Assembly (NCBI GenBank): GCA_002389705.1
Contig: DGQJ01000195.1
Coordinates: forward strand, 1-5,485
DNA: 5,485 nucleotides
Origin: Bacteroidales bacterium UBA4417
Lineage (GTDB): Bacteria > Bacteroidota > Bacteroidia > Bacteroidales > UBA4417
Direction: 5' to 3'
The position numbers and the translations under genes are program-made. Shown here in pieces: positions 1-5,485 of this stretch. Below the pieces are notes generated by a model. It was not told the DNA's origin. It did not search any database and saw only the letters and a list, made by a program, of their open reading frames with translations. The first letter of the stretch is position 1. Each line of letters starts with the position of its first letter.

Positions 1-87
1 ATTTACCCGAACCGGCATACCATCGATATCAGCCAGCGCGATAACAGGTATAACGTTGTAATTACCATTGAACTGGATGAATCTTAA
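1..87 (+). CDS. Sensor histidine kinase, LytS/YehU type, C-terminal end only (partial)
   Basis: Frame 1 is open from the window edge to TAA at 85-87 and encodes the last 28 residues of a protein. The readable parts YPNRHTIDI and YNVVITIEL match the final beta strands of the HATPase domain in LytS/YehU-like membrane histidine kinases, which commonly end in a short hydrophobic strand of this kind. The assignment also rests on the next gene, a LytTR response regulator whose start overlaps this stop, the usual arrangement for such pairs. Sensor and phosphoacceptor regions lie outside the window, so the stimulus cannot be inferred. The fragment is short, and the kinase call depends largely on context. 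Confidence 0.65.
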   Translation: MYPNRHTIDISQRDNRYNVVITIELDES

Positions 88-769
88 ATGTATTGCCGTG
101 GATGACGAGCCACTGGCACTCGAAAAAATCAGGTCGTTTGTCGCAAAGTTGCCCCGGTTAAACCTGGAGGCAACTTTTCGCAATGCTGCCGATGCACTTG
201 CTCATCTTAAAAACCACGAAGTACATCTTTTATTTCTCGATATTCAGATGGATAAAATGACCGGCATCGAGATGCTTGAACAAATGAGGGAGCGCCCGCT
301 GGTAATTCTTACAACAGCTTACAGCGAATATGCCTTGCGCGGGTTTGAACTTTCGGTAACCGATTACCTGCTGAAACCTTATACTTTCGAACGTTTTGCA
401 CAGGCCGTAAACAAAGCAGCAGAATTTATTGAATGGAAGAAATCAGCCCTGGCACCGGCAAGCGGGAAAGCCGACTATATTTTTGTAAAATCTGGATACC
501 GGCTGATAAAAATTATGCAGGACGAAATCCTGTATATCGAAGGCATGCGCGATTTCCAGTGTATTATGTGCAAAACTGAGAAAATACTGGCCAGCCACAG
601 CTTGCAGGAATTAAGCAACATGCTCAACCAAGGTTTTGTACGTTGCCATAAATCCTATATTGTGGCAGTTGCCAAAATTAACAGCATCGAACGCGAGCGG
701 ATATTTATCGGGAATAAGTCGATACCTATAGGTGAAATGTACCGGGAAGATTTCTATAAATCAATTTAA
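77..769 (+). CDS. LytTR-family response regulator (REC + LytTR DNA-binding domain)
   Basis: This is a complete two-domain response regulator of 230 residues, normal for the LytR/AlgR family. The receiver domain covers about residues 3-115: acidic pair Asp9-Asp10, phosphoacceptor Asp55 in LLFLDIQM, Thr80 in the LTTAY strand, and Lys100 in LLKPY. The LytTR DNA-binding domain covers about residues 134-230 and includes the family signature FVRCHKSYIV near 187-196. The ATG at 77 is chosen because it gives MNLKCIAVDDEP, the usual spacing from start to acidic pair; an in-frame ATG at 68 would add three residues. The gene overlaps the stop of the upstream kinase by 11 bases, so the two are probably translationally coupled partners. 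No LytTR-type direct-repeat site was recognised in the window, so its targets are unknown. A 172-base gap and a separate promoter suggest it is not co-transcribed with the genes that follow. Confidence 0.93.
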   Translation: MNLKCIAVDDEPLALEKIRSFVAKLPRLNLEATFRNAADALAHLKNHEVHLLFLDIQMDKMTGIEMLEQMRERPLVILTTAYSEYALRGFELSVTDYLLKPYTFERFAQAVNKAAEFIEWKKSALAPASGKADYIFVKSGYRLIKIMQDEILYIEGMRDFQCIMCKTEKILASHSLQELSNMLNQGFVRCHKSYIVAVAKINSIERERIFIGNKSIPIGEMYREDFYKSI

Positions 770-810
770 AAATGTTCGACTGCCCATAGCTTGCAGGTTC
801 CTGCCCGGCG

Positions 811-818
811 CAAAATTA
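811..818 (-). promoter_or_regulatory. Reverse-strand TAnnTTTG (-7-like) element
   Basis: Read on the - strand, these bases are TAATTTTG, a full match to the Bacteroidota -7 consensus TAnnTTTG. It would fire leftward, antisense to the end of the response regulator gene. It mirrors the + strand element at 901-908 within the inverted-repeat arms. No clear TTTG at the -33 position was found, and no gene lies leftward on this strand, so it may be inactive. Confidence 0.2.
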
Positions 819-826
819 CTGAACAC

Positions 827-857
827 TTTGTATTAAAATAGTCCAAATAATATTTTG
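827..857 (+). promoter_or_regulatory. Possible upstream promoter (weak match)
   Basis: TTTG at 827-830 is followed after 20 bases by TATTTTG at 851-857. The spacing suits a Bacteroidota -33/-7 pair, but the -7 element has one spacer base instead of the two in TAnnTTTG. Transcription would begin near 862-866, at the edge of the palindrome at 865-882, where a bound repressor could block it. This is a low-confidence alternative to the promoter at 901-908. Confidence 0.2.
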
Positions 858-864
858 TACTTTA

Positions 865-892
865 TATTCAGAATTCTGAATAAATTCCGAAT
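865..892. promoter_or_regulatory. Operator-like cluster: 18-bp palindrome plus third ATTCNGAAT unit
   Basis: TATTCAGAATTCTGAATA at 865-882 is a perfect 18-bp palindrome. It is made of two overlapping ATTCNGAAT units (866-874 and 873-881), and a third unit, ATTCCGAAT, follows at 884-892. Each unit is itself a 9-bp palindrome around one free base, with centres at 870, 877 and 888. The cluster lies just upstream of the -7 element at 901-908 and covers where a -33 element would sit. That placement suits a dimeric regulator that blocks or replaces contact with the -33 region. The regulator is unknown; no candidate other than the LytTR protein is encoded here, and LytTR sites are not normally palindromic. 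Confidence 0.45.
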
Positions 893-900
893 ATCTGTCA

Positions 901-908
901 TACTTTTG
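901..908 (+). promoter_or_regulatory. Promoter -7 element for the four-gene run
   Basis: TACTTTTG is an exact match to the Bacteroidota primary-sigma -7 consensus TAnnTTTG and is followed by GC. It lies 33 bases before the ATG at 942, giving a leader of roughly 30 bases. No TTTG occurs at the expected distance upstream; the ATTCNGAAT cluster occupies that place. This suggests either an activator-dependent promoter or a weak promoter under repression. Confidence 0.5.
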
Positions 909-941
909 CCGGCGATATGAACCTGCAATAGCATCGAATCA

Positions 942-1682
942 ATGTACTACTATATCGGGATTGACGACACGGATAACCTCGAAAGCAGGGGAACAGGCCA
1001 CCGTGCCCGTCAACTGGGTACCGGCCTGCAGAATGCCGGGATTGCCCGTTTGATCAGTATTACGCGACACCAGTTGCTGGTACATAAAGATATTCCGTAC
1101 ACTTCGCACAACAGTTCGGCCTGCCTGCTCATTGAATGTGAACCATCAGTTGAACCCAGGCTTATAGCCTATTGCTGTGAATTTTTGCTGCGCGAATCGG
1201 CACCTGGTTCGGATGCAGGATTATGCGTGGCATCTGCTCAAAATATTTCAGTTACAATCGCGAACTGGGGTAAAAATGCCAAGATAAAGGTTCTGAATAA
1301 AACCCTGGCCCATGACACTGCACAGCAAAGCAATATTTACCTCGAAGGACTTACCGGCGAAAAGATTGGTGTAATCGGGGCACTTGCAGCCGTGGGTTTG
1401 CGCCATGCAGGCAACGATGGCAGAGTATTATGGCTTCCGATGTTGAGGGAAACTGAAGGCATTTTCAGTGCCCTCGAATTAAAAAAACGTCTTACTCTCG
1501 ATCGTATCTGTACCCGTGAGGGTGTCGAAATTCAGGATACTGATACCATGATGGCAGATGGCTGGATAAGACCGGTAATGCGCGATAACAAAATAACACT
1601 GATCGTTGAAAAACCTGAGAATCATGAAAAATACGAATGGCAACATGTACCAAAAGAGTACATCAAAAGCATTTCAAATTGA
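942..1682 (+). CDS. TiaS-like DDTD-domain protein, short bacterial form (function unknown)
   Basis: The protein has 246 residues, is soluble and has no signal peptide. It resembles the N-terminal part of archaeal TiaS, the tRNA-Ile2 agmatidine synthase, which phosphorylates the substrate cytidine. Visible family motifs are GIDDTD (residues 6-11), IPYTSHNSSACLLIE (51-65, in place of the archaeal IPYxxRGNG segment), PGSDAG (88-93) and IGVIGALAAVG (142-152). Together they cover the kinase-like domain and the start of the ferredoxin-like domain. Archaeal TiaS is about 420 residues, and its C-terminal OB and zinc-ribbon regions are absent; no CxxC pair is present. Bacteria normally modify tRNA-Ile2 with TilS, so agmatidine synthesis is unlikely. 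The ATG at 942 places DDTD eight residues from the start, as in the family, and follows the -7 element at a suitable distance. It overlaps the next gene and heads a transport operon, so I infer a cytoplasmic ATP-dependent enzyme acting on an imported compound. The family is well supported; the reaction is a guess. Confidence 0.85.
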   Translation: MYYYIGIDDTDNLESRGTGHRARQLGTGLQNAGIARLISITRHQLLVHKDIPYTSHNSSACLLIECEPSVEPRLIAYCCEFLLRESAPGSDAGLCVASAQNISVTIANWGKNAKIKVLNKTLAHDTAQQSNIYLEGLTGEKIGVIGALAAVGLRHAGNDGRVLWLPMLRETEGIFSALELKKRLTLDRICTREGVEIQDTDTMMADGWIRPVMRDNKITLIVEKPENHEKYEWQHVPKEYIKSISN

Positions 1683-2181
1683 CAACACTTCCGACTTAAT
1701 AAAAATCGGGTTACTGCTGTTGCTTGGATTTTTTGCAGTTGTTCTTCGCGAGCGCGTAAATGTACCGCTTAAGCTGCCGGGACATCACGGCTTTGAATTT
1801 ATGCTGTTGTTTATGGCCGGTAAAATGCTCAGTCGCCAACGGTTTGCTATGTCCATATCCTCGCTGGGCGCTTCGGCATCAGCATTTCTGCCCATATTTC
1901 ATTTCGGGAATGCATTTATGCCTTTCACCTTTTTGTTACCTGGTTTTATAGGCGATTTAATTATTAACAAAACCGGGAAAAACAGCTATTTATACATTGC
2001 AGTTGCCGGTGGGCTTGCTTATTCATCTATTCCGCTGGTCCGCCAGGGCATTATGATGGCAACCGGGATTCCTTTCGGTTCATTGGTTAGCGGATTGTTA
2101 TATCCTTTTGCTCTTCACTTTATTTTCGGGGCATTGGGATCCCTGGCCGGGGCTGCTGTTTTTGGCAGGTTCAAAAAATAA
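1645..2181 (+). CDS. Small polytopic membrane protein, ECF S-component-like (tentative)
   Basis: The 178-residue product is strongly hydrophobic, with about five or six membrane segments: near 18-33, 50-62 (shorter), 68-85, 90-107, 115-132 and 148-173. It ends in a basic tail, GRFKK. The size, the glycine- and alanine-rich helices and a last helix of the type HFIFGALGSLAGAAVFG recall S-components of energy-coupling factor vitamin transporters. I do not recognise the specific family. A PGHHG motif (45-49) between the first two segments and His86 and His158 are notable polar positions in a hydrophobic protein. No ATPase or T-component is encoded in the window, so an ECF partner would have to be elsewhere. 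The start is uncertain: ATG 1645 overlaps the upstream gene by 38 bases, while in-frame ATGs at 1624 and 1606 would lengthen the overlap to 59 and 77. No start has a clear ribosome binding site, so coupling to upstream translation is likely. It is probably an inner-membrane transporter for the substrate of this operon. Confidence 0.8.
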   Translation: MYQKSTSKAFQIDNTSDLIKIGLLLLLGFFAVVLRERVNVPLKLPGHHGFEFMLLFMAGKMLSRQRFAMSISSLGASASAFLPIFHFGNAFMPFTFLLPGFIGDLIINKTGKNSYLYIAVAGGLAYSSIPLVRQGIMMATGIPFGSLVSGLLYPFALHFIFGALGSLAGAAVFGRFKK

Positions 2182-2225
2182 ATCATGCTTTCTAAATCTG
2201 ACCCAGCACTATACAGGCCCGCGTT

Positions 2226-3158
2226 ATGATCTTTCATTCATATCCATTTAACCTTTTTACAAAAGCCGGCATTTCACTGGCTTTAGTGATATTGTGTGCA
2301 TGGGCATGTAAAAAGGAAACGGATAAAGTTCCACCTACCCTCCAACCAATAACCGAAAATGGCTTTGCTGTTGATTCTATCATAGTGCCAACAGGATATC
2401 CATACAAAATCGGAATTTCAGCAGGCAAAGGCGATGCCGCCATAACCAACCTTGTGGTTAAGCTTACCAACGAAAACGGGACTGAAACTGCGCTCGACAG
2501 CGGAATGTATTCCGGCAGTTTCAGGTTTACCCGGAGCATTTCGTATGGTGCTTCGAAATTTGAGAAATGGGAATTTATGATCCGCGACAAAAATGGCAAA
2601 TCAGCCAGCACTTCCATTACCATTATTAAAGATCCGGCTTCGACATACGGCCCGATTACAACTTATGCCGGCGTGAAACTGGTAGCACAGGACAACACCC
2701 AGGGAAATTCATTTTTTTCGCTGGCAAATGGCATTGCGTACACGCAGCAAGATGCGGGTCAATACCAGCAAAACATCAATATGATAACCTATTTTGGTAA
2801 CACGCTGGTTCCCTCAACAGAGTTTACCCTTTCATCACCAGGCGAAAGTGATGTAGTTTCTTTCTATCCCTTTATTTCCAGCTGGGCTGCTCCGCGCAAC
2901 GAAACCCGATATAAACCCGACAGCCTCACCATATCGCAGGCCGCATTCGAAGCCGCATACAACGATAGCCTCATCATCACCAATTACACATCGGCCACAA
3001 CGGGCAAACGTAAATTTAAAATAGTAAGGGCCGGCTATGTAATTCCTTTCCAGGTAACCATTGGGCCTGAAGCGGGTAAAAGAGGCCTGGTTAGGATAAA
3101 ATCTCTGCAAAACACCCGTAGCGGATATATTATTGCCGACATAAAAGTTCAGAAATAG
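2226..3158 (+). CDS. Two-domain lipoprotein, probable outer-membrane partner of the TonB receptor
   Basis: The product has 310 residues. The N terminus carries a lipoprotein signal: a hydrophobic stretch at about 14-27, then Cys28 after Ala-Trp-Ala, followed by Lys-Lys-Glu. A lysine/acidic start after the lipid cysteine is typical of Bacteroidota lipoproteins and compatible with surface display. After a short linker, residues about 35-135 read as an Ig-like beta domain ending in STSITIIKD. Residues about 140-310 form a second beta-rich domain with NSFFSLANG, FTLSSPGESDV, SSWAAPRNETRY and a closing GKRGLVRIKS...DIKVQK segment. I recall this last pattern from uncharacterised Bacteroidota lipoproteins but cannot name the family. 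It is not SusD-like: it is short and shows no helical repeats. The gene starts 44 bases after the permease stop and ends 4 bases before the receptor ATG, so it is almost certainly co-translated with the receptor and likely captures or gates its ligand. The mature part has no cysteine beyond the lipidated one. Confidence 0.85.
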   Translation: MIFHSYPFNLFTKAGISLALVILCAWACKKETDKVPPTLQPITENGFAVDSIIVPTGYPYKIGISAGKGDAAITNLVVKLTNENGTETALDSGMYSGSFRFTRSISYGASKFEKWEFMIRDKNGKSASTSITIIKDPASTYGPITTYAGVKLVAQDNTQGNSFFSLANGIAYTQQDAGQYQQNINMITYFGNTLVPSTEFTLSSPGESDVVSFYPFISSWAAPRNETRYKPDSLTISQAAFEAAYNDSLIITNYTSATTGKRKFKIVRAGYVIPFQVTIGPEAGKRGLVRIKSLQNTRSGYIIADIKVQK

Positions 3159-3162
3159 CACT

Positions 3163-5472
3163 ATGACCAAGCGAAATACACTTATCCTGATACTCTGGTT
3201 TATACCTGTGTACATTTTTGCACAGGACATAAAAGGATTTGTGTACGAAGAACCCGGGAGTAAGCCGCTGGCCTTTACAAACCTGGTGGTTGAAGGCACG
3301 GCCCTGGGAACGGTATCGAATGAAGACGGAAGTTTTACGCTTCATATCCATAAAACAGGCCAGGTTAAACTGAATGTATCGCATATTGGTTATGCCGGCA
3401 CAACATTAACGATTGAAGTACCAGCAACTGGATTACAAAATTTAATAATCCACCTCGATAAACAGGTTACTGAAATTGAGGAAACAGTAATAACCGCTAC
3501 GCGAACAGAACGGAATATAAAAGATTTGCCTGCTTCTATCAGGTTAATTACTTCTGAACAGATTAAAGAAATGCCTTCGGCATCGGTGGATGACCTGTTG
3601 CGAACAGAGGCCAACATCAATGTAGACAGGAAAAACGGGATTTTCTCAAAAAATGCGTCGATAAATATGCGGGGATTGAACAGTTCGGCACGCACGCTGG
3701 TGATGCTCGATGGAGTTCCCCTGAACAAGGCAGATGGCGGTGGGGTAAACTGGAACCGGATTAATACCGAAAGTATCGGGAGAATAGAAGTAATAAAAGG
3801 CCCCGGGTCGGCAATGTACGGCGGAAATGCTATGGGCGGCGTGATAAATGTGATAACTAAAGACATACAGGCACAACCGGAAGGCAGCATCAAAGTTTCG
3901 GCCGGATCGTGTAATACGCTGGGTACCCAACTGTGGCTTAGCGGGCGAACAAAGCTGCTTCCAAAACTGGGATGGAGTATCAACACTTTTTACCGGCAAG
4001 GCGACGGGTACATCATTGCCCCTGAAGAAACACGCGACAGCACTGATGTGAAAACAAACCTGTGGGAATACAATGTTGGCGGTAAACTTGCATACCATTT
4101 CAACGACAGCAGCAAACTGGACATCGGTTATAATTATTTTGATAATAAAATCGGCGACGGCACACAGGTGTACGATCCCGAAGGCGGATATTACAAGTAC
4201 CGGACCCATCATGCATTTGCTACCTATCATGGCTGGATCGGGACAACGCAGATTACCGCCAATGCCTACATGCAGTTCGAAAACTACCTGAACCAGAAAG
4301 AGCAGTTGAAAACAGAAAAAACCCCGCCTTTTGCAATCACACAGTATTCATTATACCTCACTGATTCGCACCGCAACGATGCAGGGATCTGGATTTCGGC
4401 AACCACCAACGCGGGCAAACAGAATAAAATAACTTATGGTACCGACATCAGGCTAAGCGGTGCTGATGCTTCGGATATCTATTTTACCGCAACGGATACC
4501 ATAAACAACAAAGGAAAAATGAATGCATATGCACTTTTCGCACAGGACGAGCTGAGTGTGTTCAACAACAGGCTTAAACTGGTTGCCGGTGCCCGGGCTG
4601 ATGTGGTAACTTTCAGCGATGCTTCATTTACCATAGCTTCTCCATCCTATACCAACAGCTATATGATGGAGTATACCGGTAATTATGAAAACAAGAGTTG
4701 GGTAGCCATAAGTCCGAAACTCGGTGCGCGTTATGATCTGAATCCGCTGAATTCAGTTTACATAAATTATGCTGCCGGTTTCAGGCCGGGTACGCTCGAC
4801 GATATGTGCCGGAGCGGAAGTATTTCGAAGGGCTTTAAAATGGCAAATCCGGAACTGGAACCTGAACACCTGAATAATTTTGAAGCAGGCGGATCATTTT
4901 TCATCCACAAATTTATACGTATCGAACCGACAATGTATTACTCTTCGGGGAACCAGTTTCAGTATTTTGTGGGAACCGGCGACACGGTTTACTCAACCTC
5001 GGGTGCAAAAGCAATCCTGAAACGCGAAAATGTAAGTAAAGCCGCAATAACCGGCGCCGAAGTCACTTTACGGTTTATCCCTACCCCGAAACTTGAAATT
5101 ACTCTGACTTATGCCTATAACCATTCTGTAATAAAGGAATTTGATACGGTGCGGTTCGAGGCAAAAGATCTGTCGGGGAAATTCCTGATGGAAGTACCCA
5201 AAAACCGGTTTACAACCATGGTTAACTGGAGAAACAGGTATTTCAACAGCATGCTGGTATATGAGTACATAGGACCCTTGTACACGGATGATGAAAACCT
5301 GGTTGAAATGCCGGCTTATTACCGCTTCGATTTAAAAATATCGAAACTGCTTGTGAAGAAATATTTTATAGCCCTTAACATTCAGAACCTTACCAACAAC
5401 ATTTATACTGATAACAAGGGTAACCTTGGCATCAGCCGGTTTATCATGCTCGATGCAGGCTACCGGTTCTGA
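3163..5472 (+). CDS. TonB-dependent outer-membrane receptor (non-SusC, micronutrient type)
   Basis: The 769-residue protein has a signal peptide (about 1-21, ending IFAQ). A carboxypeptidase-regulatory-like domain (about 22-105) includes IKGFVYEE and GTVSNEDGSFTL. EETVITATR at 106-114 may serve as TonB box and plug start. The plug (about 112-235) shows SINMRGLNSSARTLVMLDGVP and IEVIKGPGSAMYGGNAMGGVINVITK-type signatures, and a beta-barrel ends in GYRF with the terminal Phe expected for BAM recognition. Barrel landmarks are GFRPGTLDDMCRSG (539-552) and NPELEPEHLNNFEAG (562-576). At 769 residues it is nearer to cobalamin/siderophore/heme receptors than to SusC (about 1000). Heme receptors usually carry a histidine between the FRAP-like and NPxL motifs; here that interval has none, so heme is not favoured. 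The gene follows the lipoprotein by 4 bases and is complete, ending 13 bases before the window edge. The ATG at 3163 gives a proper basic n-region (MTKRN). Confidence 0.95.
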   Translation: MTKRNTLILILWFIPVYIFAQDIKGFVYEEPGSKPLAFTNLVVEGTALGTVSNEDGSFTLHIHKTGQVKLNVSHIGYAGTTLTIEVPATGLQNLIIHLDKQVTEIEETVITATRTERNIKDLPASIRLITSEQIKEMPSASVDDLLRTEANINVDRKNGIFSKNASINMRGLNSSARTLVMLDGVPLNKADGGGVNWNRINTESIGRIEVIKGPGSAMYGGNAMGGVINVITKDIQAQPEGSIKVSAGSCNTLGTQLWLSGRTKLLPKLGWSINTFYRQGDGYIIAPEETRDSTDVKTNLWEYNVGGKLAYHFNDSSKLDIGYNYFDNKIGDGTQVYDPEGGYYKYRTHHAFATYHGWIGTTQITANAYMQFENYLNQKEQLKTEKTPPFAITQYSLYLTDSHRNDAGIWISATTNAGKQNKITYGTDIRLSGADASDIYFTATDTINNKGKMNAYALFAQDELSVFNNRLKLVAGARADVVTFSDASFTIASPSYTNSYMMEYTGNYENKSWVAISPKLGARYDLNPLNSVYINYAAGFRPGTLDDMCRSGSISKGFKMANPELEPEHLNNFEAGGSFFIHKFIRIEPTMYYSSGNQFQYFVGTGDTVYSTSGAKAILKRENVSKAAITGAEVTLRFIPTPKLEITLTYAYNHSVIKEFDTVRFEAKDLSGKFLMEVPKNRFTTMVNWRNRYFNSMLVYEYIGPLYTDDENLVEMPAYYRFDLKISKLLVKKYFIALNIQNLTNNIYTDNKGNLGISRFIMLDAGYRF

Positions 5473-5485
5473 AAAAACAAATAAT

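Larger units (their letters stand above)
791..928. repeat. Inverted-repeat-bounded segment, MITE-like (tentative)
   Basis: TTGCAGGTTC at 791-800 is the exact reverse complement of GAACCTGCAA at 919-928. The 4-base sequence TAGC directly abuts both outer edges (787-790 and 929-932), as a target-site duplication would. The symmetry extends inward with gaps: a TAnTTTTGC element lies at the same distance inside each arm (901-909 on the + strand, 818-810 on the - strand). About 20 of 28 positions match between arms. A 138-bp segment with terminal repeats, a flanking duplication and no coding capacity fits a small non-autonomous element. The alternatives are a pair of regulator sites or chance. No second copy is present in the window. 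Confidence 0.3.

Noticed and set aside
599..797. AGCTTGCAGG occurring twice (599-608 and 788-797) as a repeat element
   Set aside because: The first copy is ordinary codons inside the response regulator gene and the match ends after 10 bases; probably chance.
793..804. GCAGGTTCCTGC as a terminator hairpin after the response regulator
   Set aside because: A five-pair stem would leave a two-base loop, and no T-run follows.
865..892. Binding site for the adjacent LytTR regulator
   Set aside because: LytTR proteins typically bind spaced direct repeats of a different consensus; the units here are palindromic.
770..941. Riboswitch such as a cobalamin or thiamine element ahead of the operon
   Set aside because: No recognisable B12-box or TPP core sequence was found, and the likely leader after the -7 element is only about 30 bases.
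3390..4230. Long open frames on the - strand opposite the receptor gene
   Set aside because: They lie wholly antisense to a receptor with clear domain signatures, show no recognisable domains, and overlap one another.
2226..5472. SusC/SusD-type glycan uptake pair
   Set aside because: The receptor is 769 residues, well short of usual SusC proteins, and the lipoprotein has no SusD-like length or helical character.
3163..5472. Heme receptor (HmuR-like) assignment
   Set aside because: The interval between the FRPG and NPEL motifs has no histidine, and the lipoprotein does not read as HmuY.

Overview
The window looks like a piece of a Bacteroidota chromosome. The signs are a LytS/LytR-type two-component pair, a TonB-dependent receptor with an N-terminal carboxypeptidase-regulatory-like domain, a lipoprotein whose mature end is Cys-Lys-Lys-Glu, a TAnnTTTG-type promoter element, and starts without clear Shine-Dalgarno sequences. 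All genes lie on the + strand. There is no tRNA, rRNA, CRISPR array or transposase gene.

Layout: 1-87 is the tail of a sensor histidine kinase, overlapped by a complete LytTR response regulator (77-769). A 172-base intergenic region (770-941) holds dense DNA signals: a TAnnTTTG promoter element, a cluster of three ATTCNGAAT units including an 18-bp perfect palindrome, and a 10-bp inverted repeat bounded by a 4-bp direct repeat. A tightly packed four-gene run follows to the end: a short bacterial relative of archaeal TiaS (942-1682), a small polytopic membrane protein resembling ECF S-components (about 1645-2181), a lipoprotein (2226-3158), and a TonB-dependent receptor (3163-5472).

Read together, the four genes could form one uptake-and-use line. 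The lipoprotein would capture a ligand at the surface, the receptor would carry it across the outer membrane, the small permease would carry it across the inner membrane, and the TiaS-like enzyme would modify or trap it in the cytoplasm. The receptor is too short for SusC and has no SusD partner, so a scarce small molecule (cofactor, nucleoside-like compound or metal chelate) is likelier than a glycan. The ligand cannot be named from the sequence. The most novel element is the TiaS-like protein. It keeps the DDTD, IPY and IGALAAVG motifs but lacks the archaeal protein's C-terminal OB and zinc-ribbon parts, and it is linked to transport rather than to tRNA genes.
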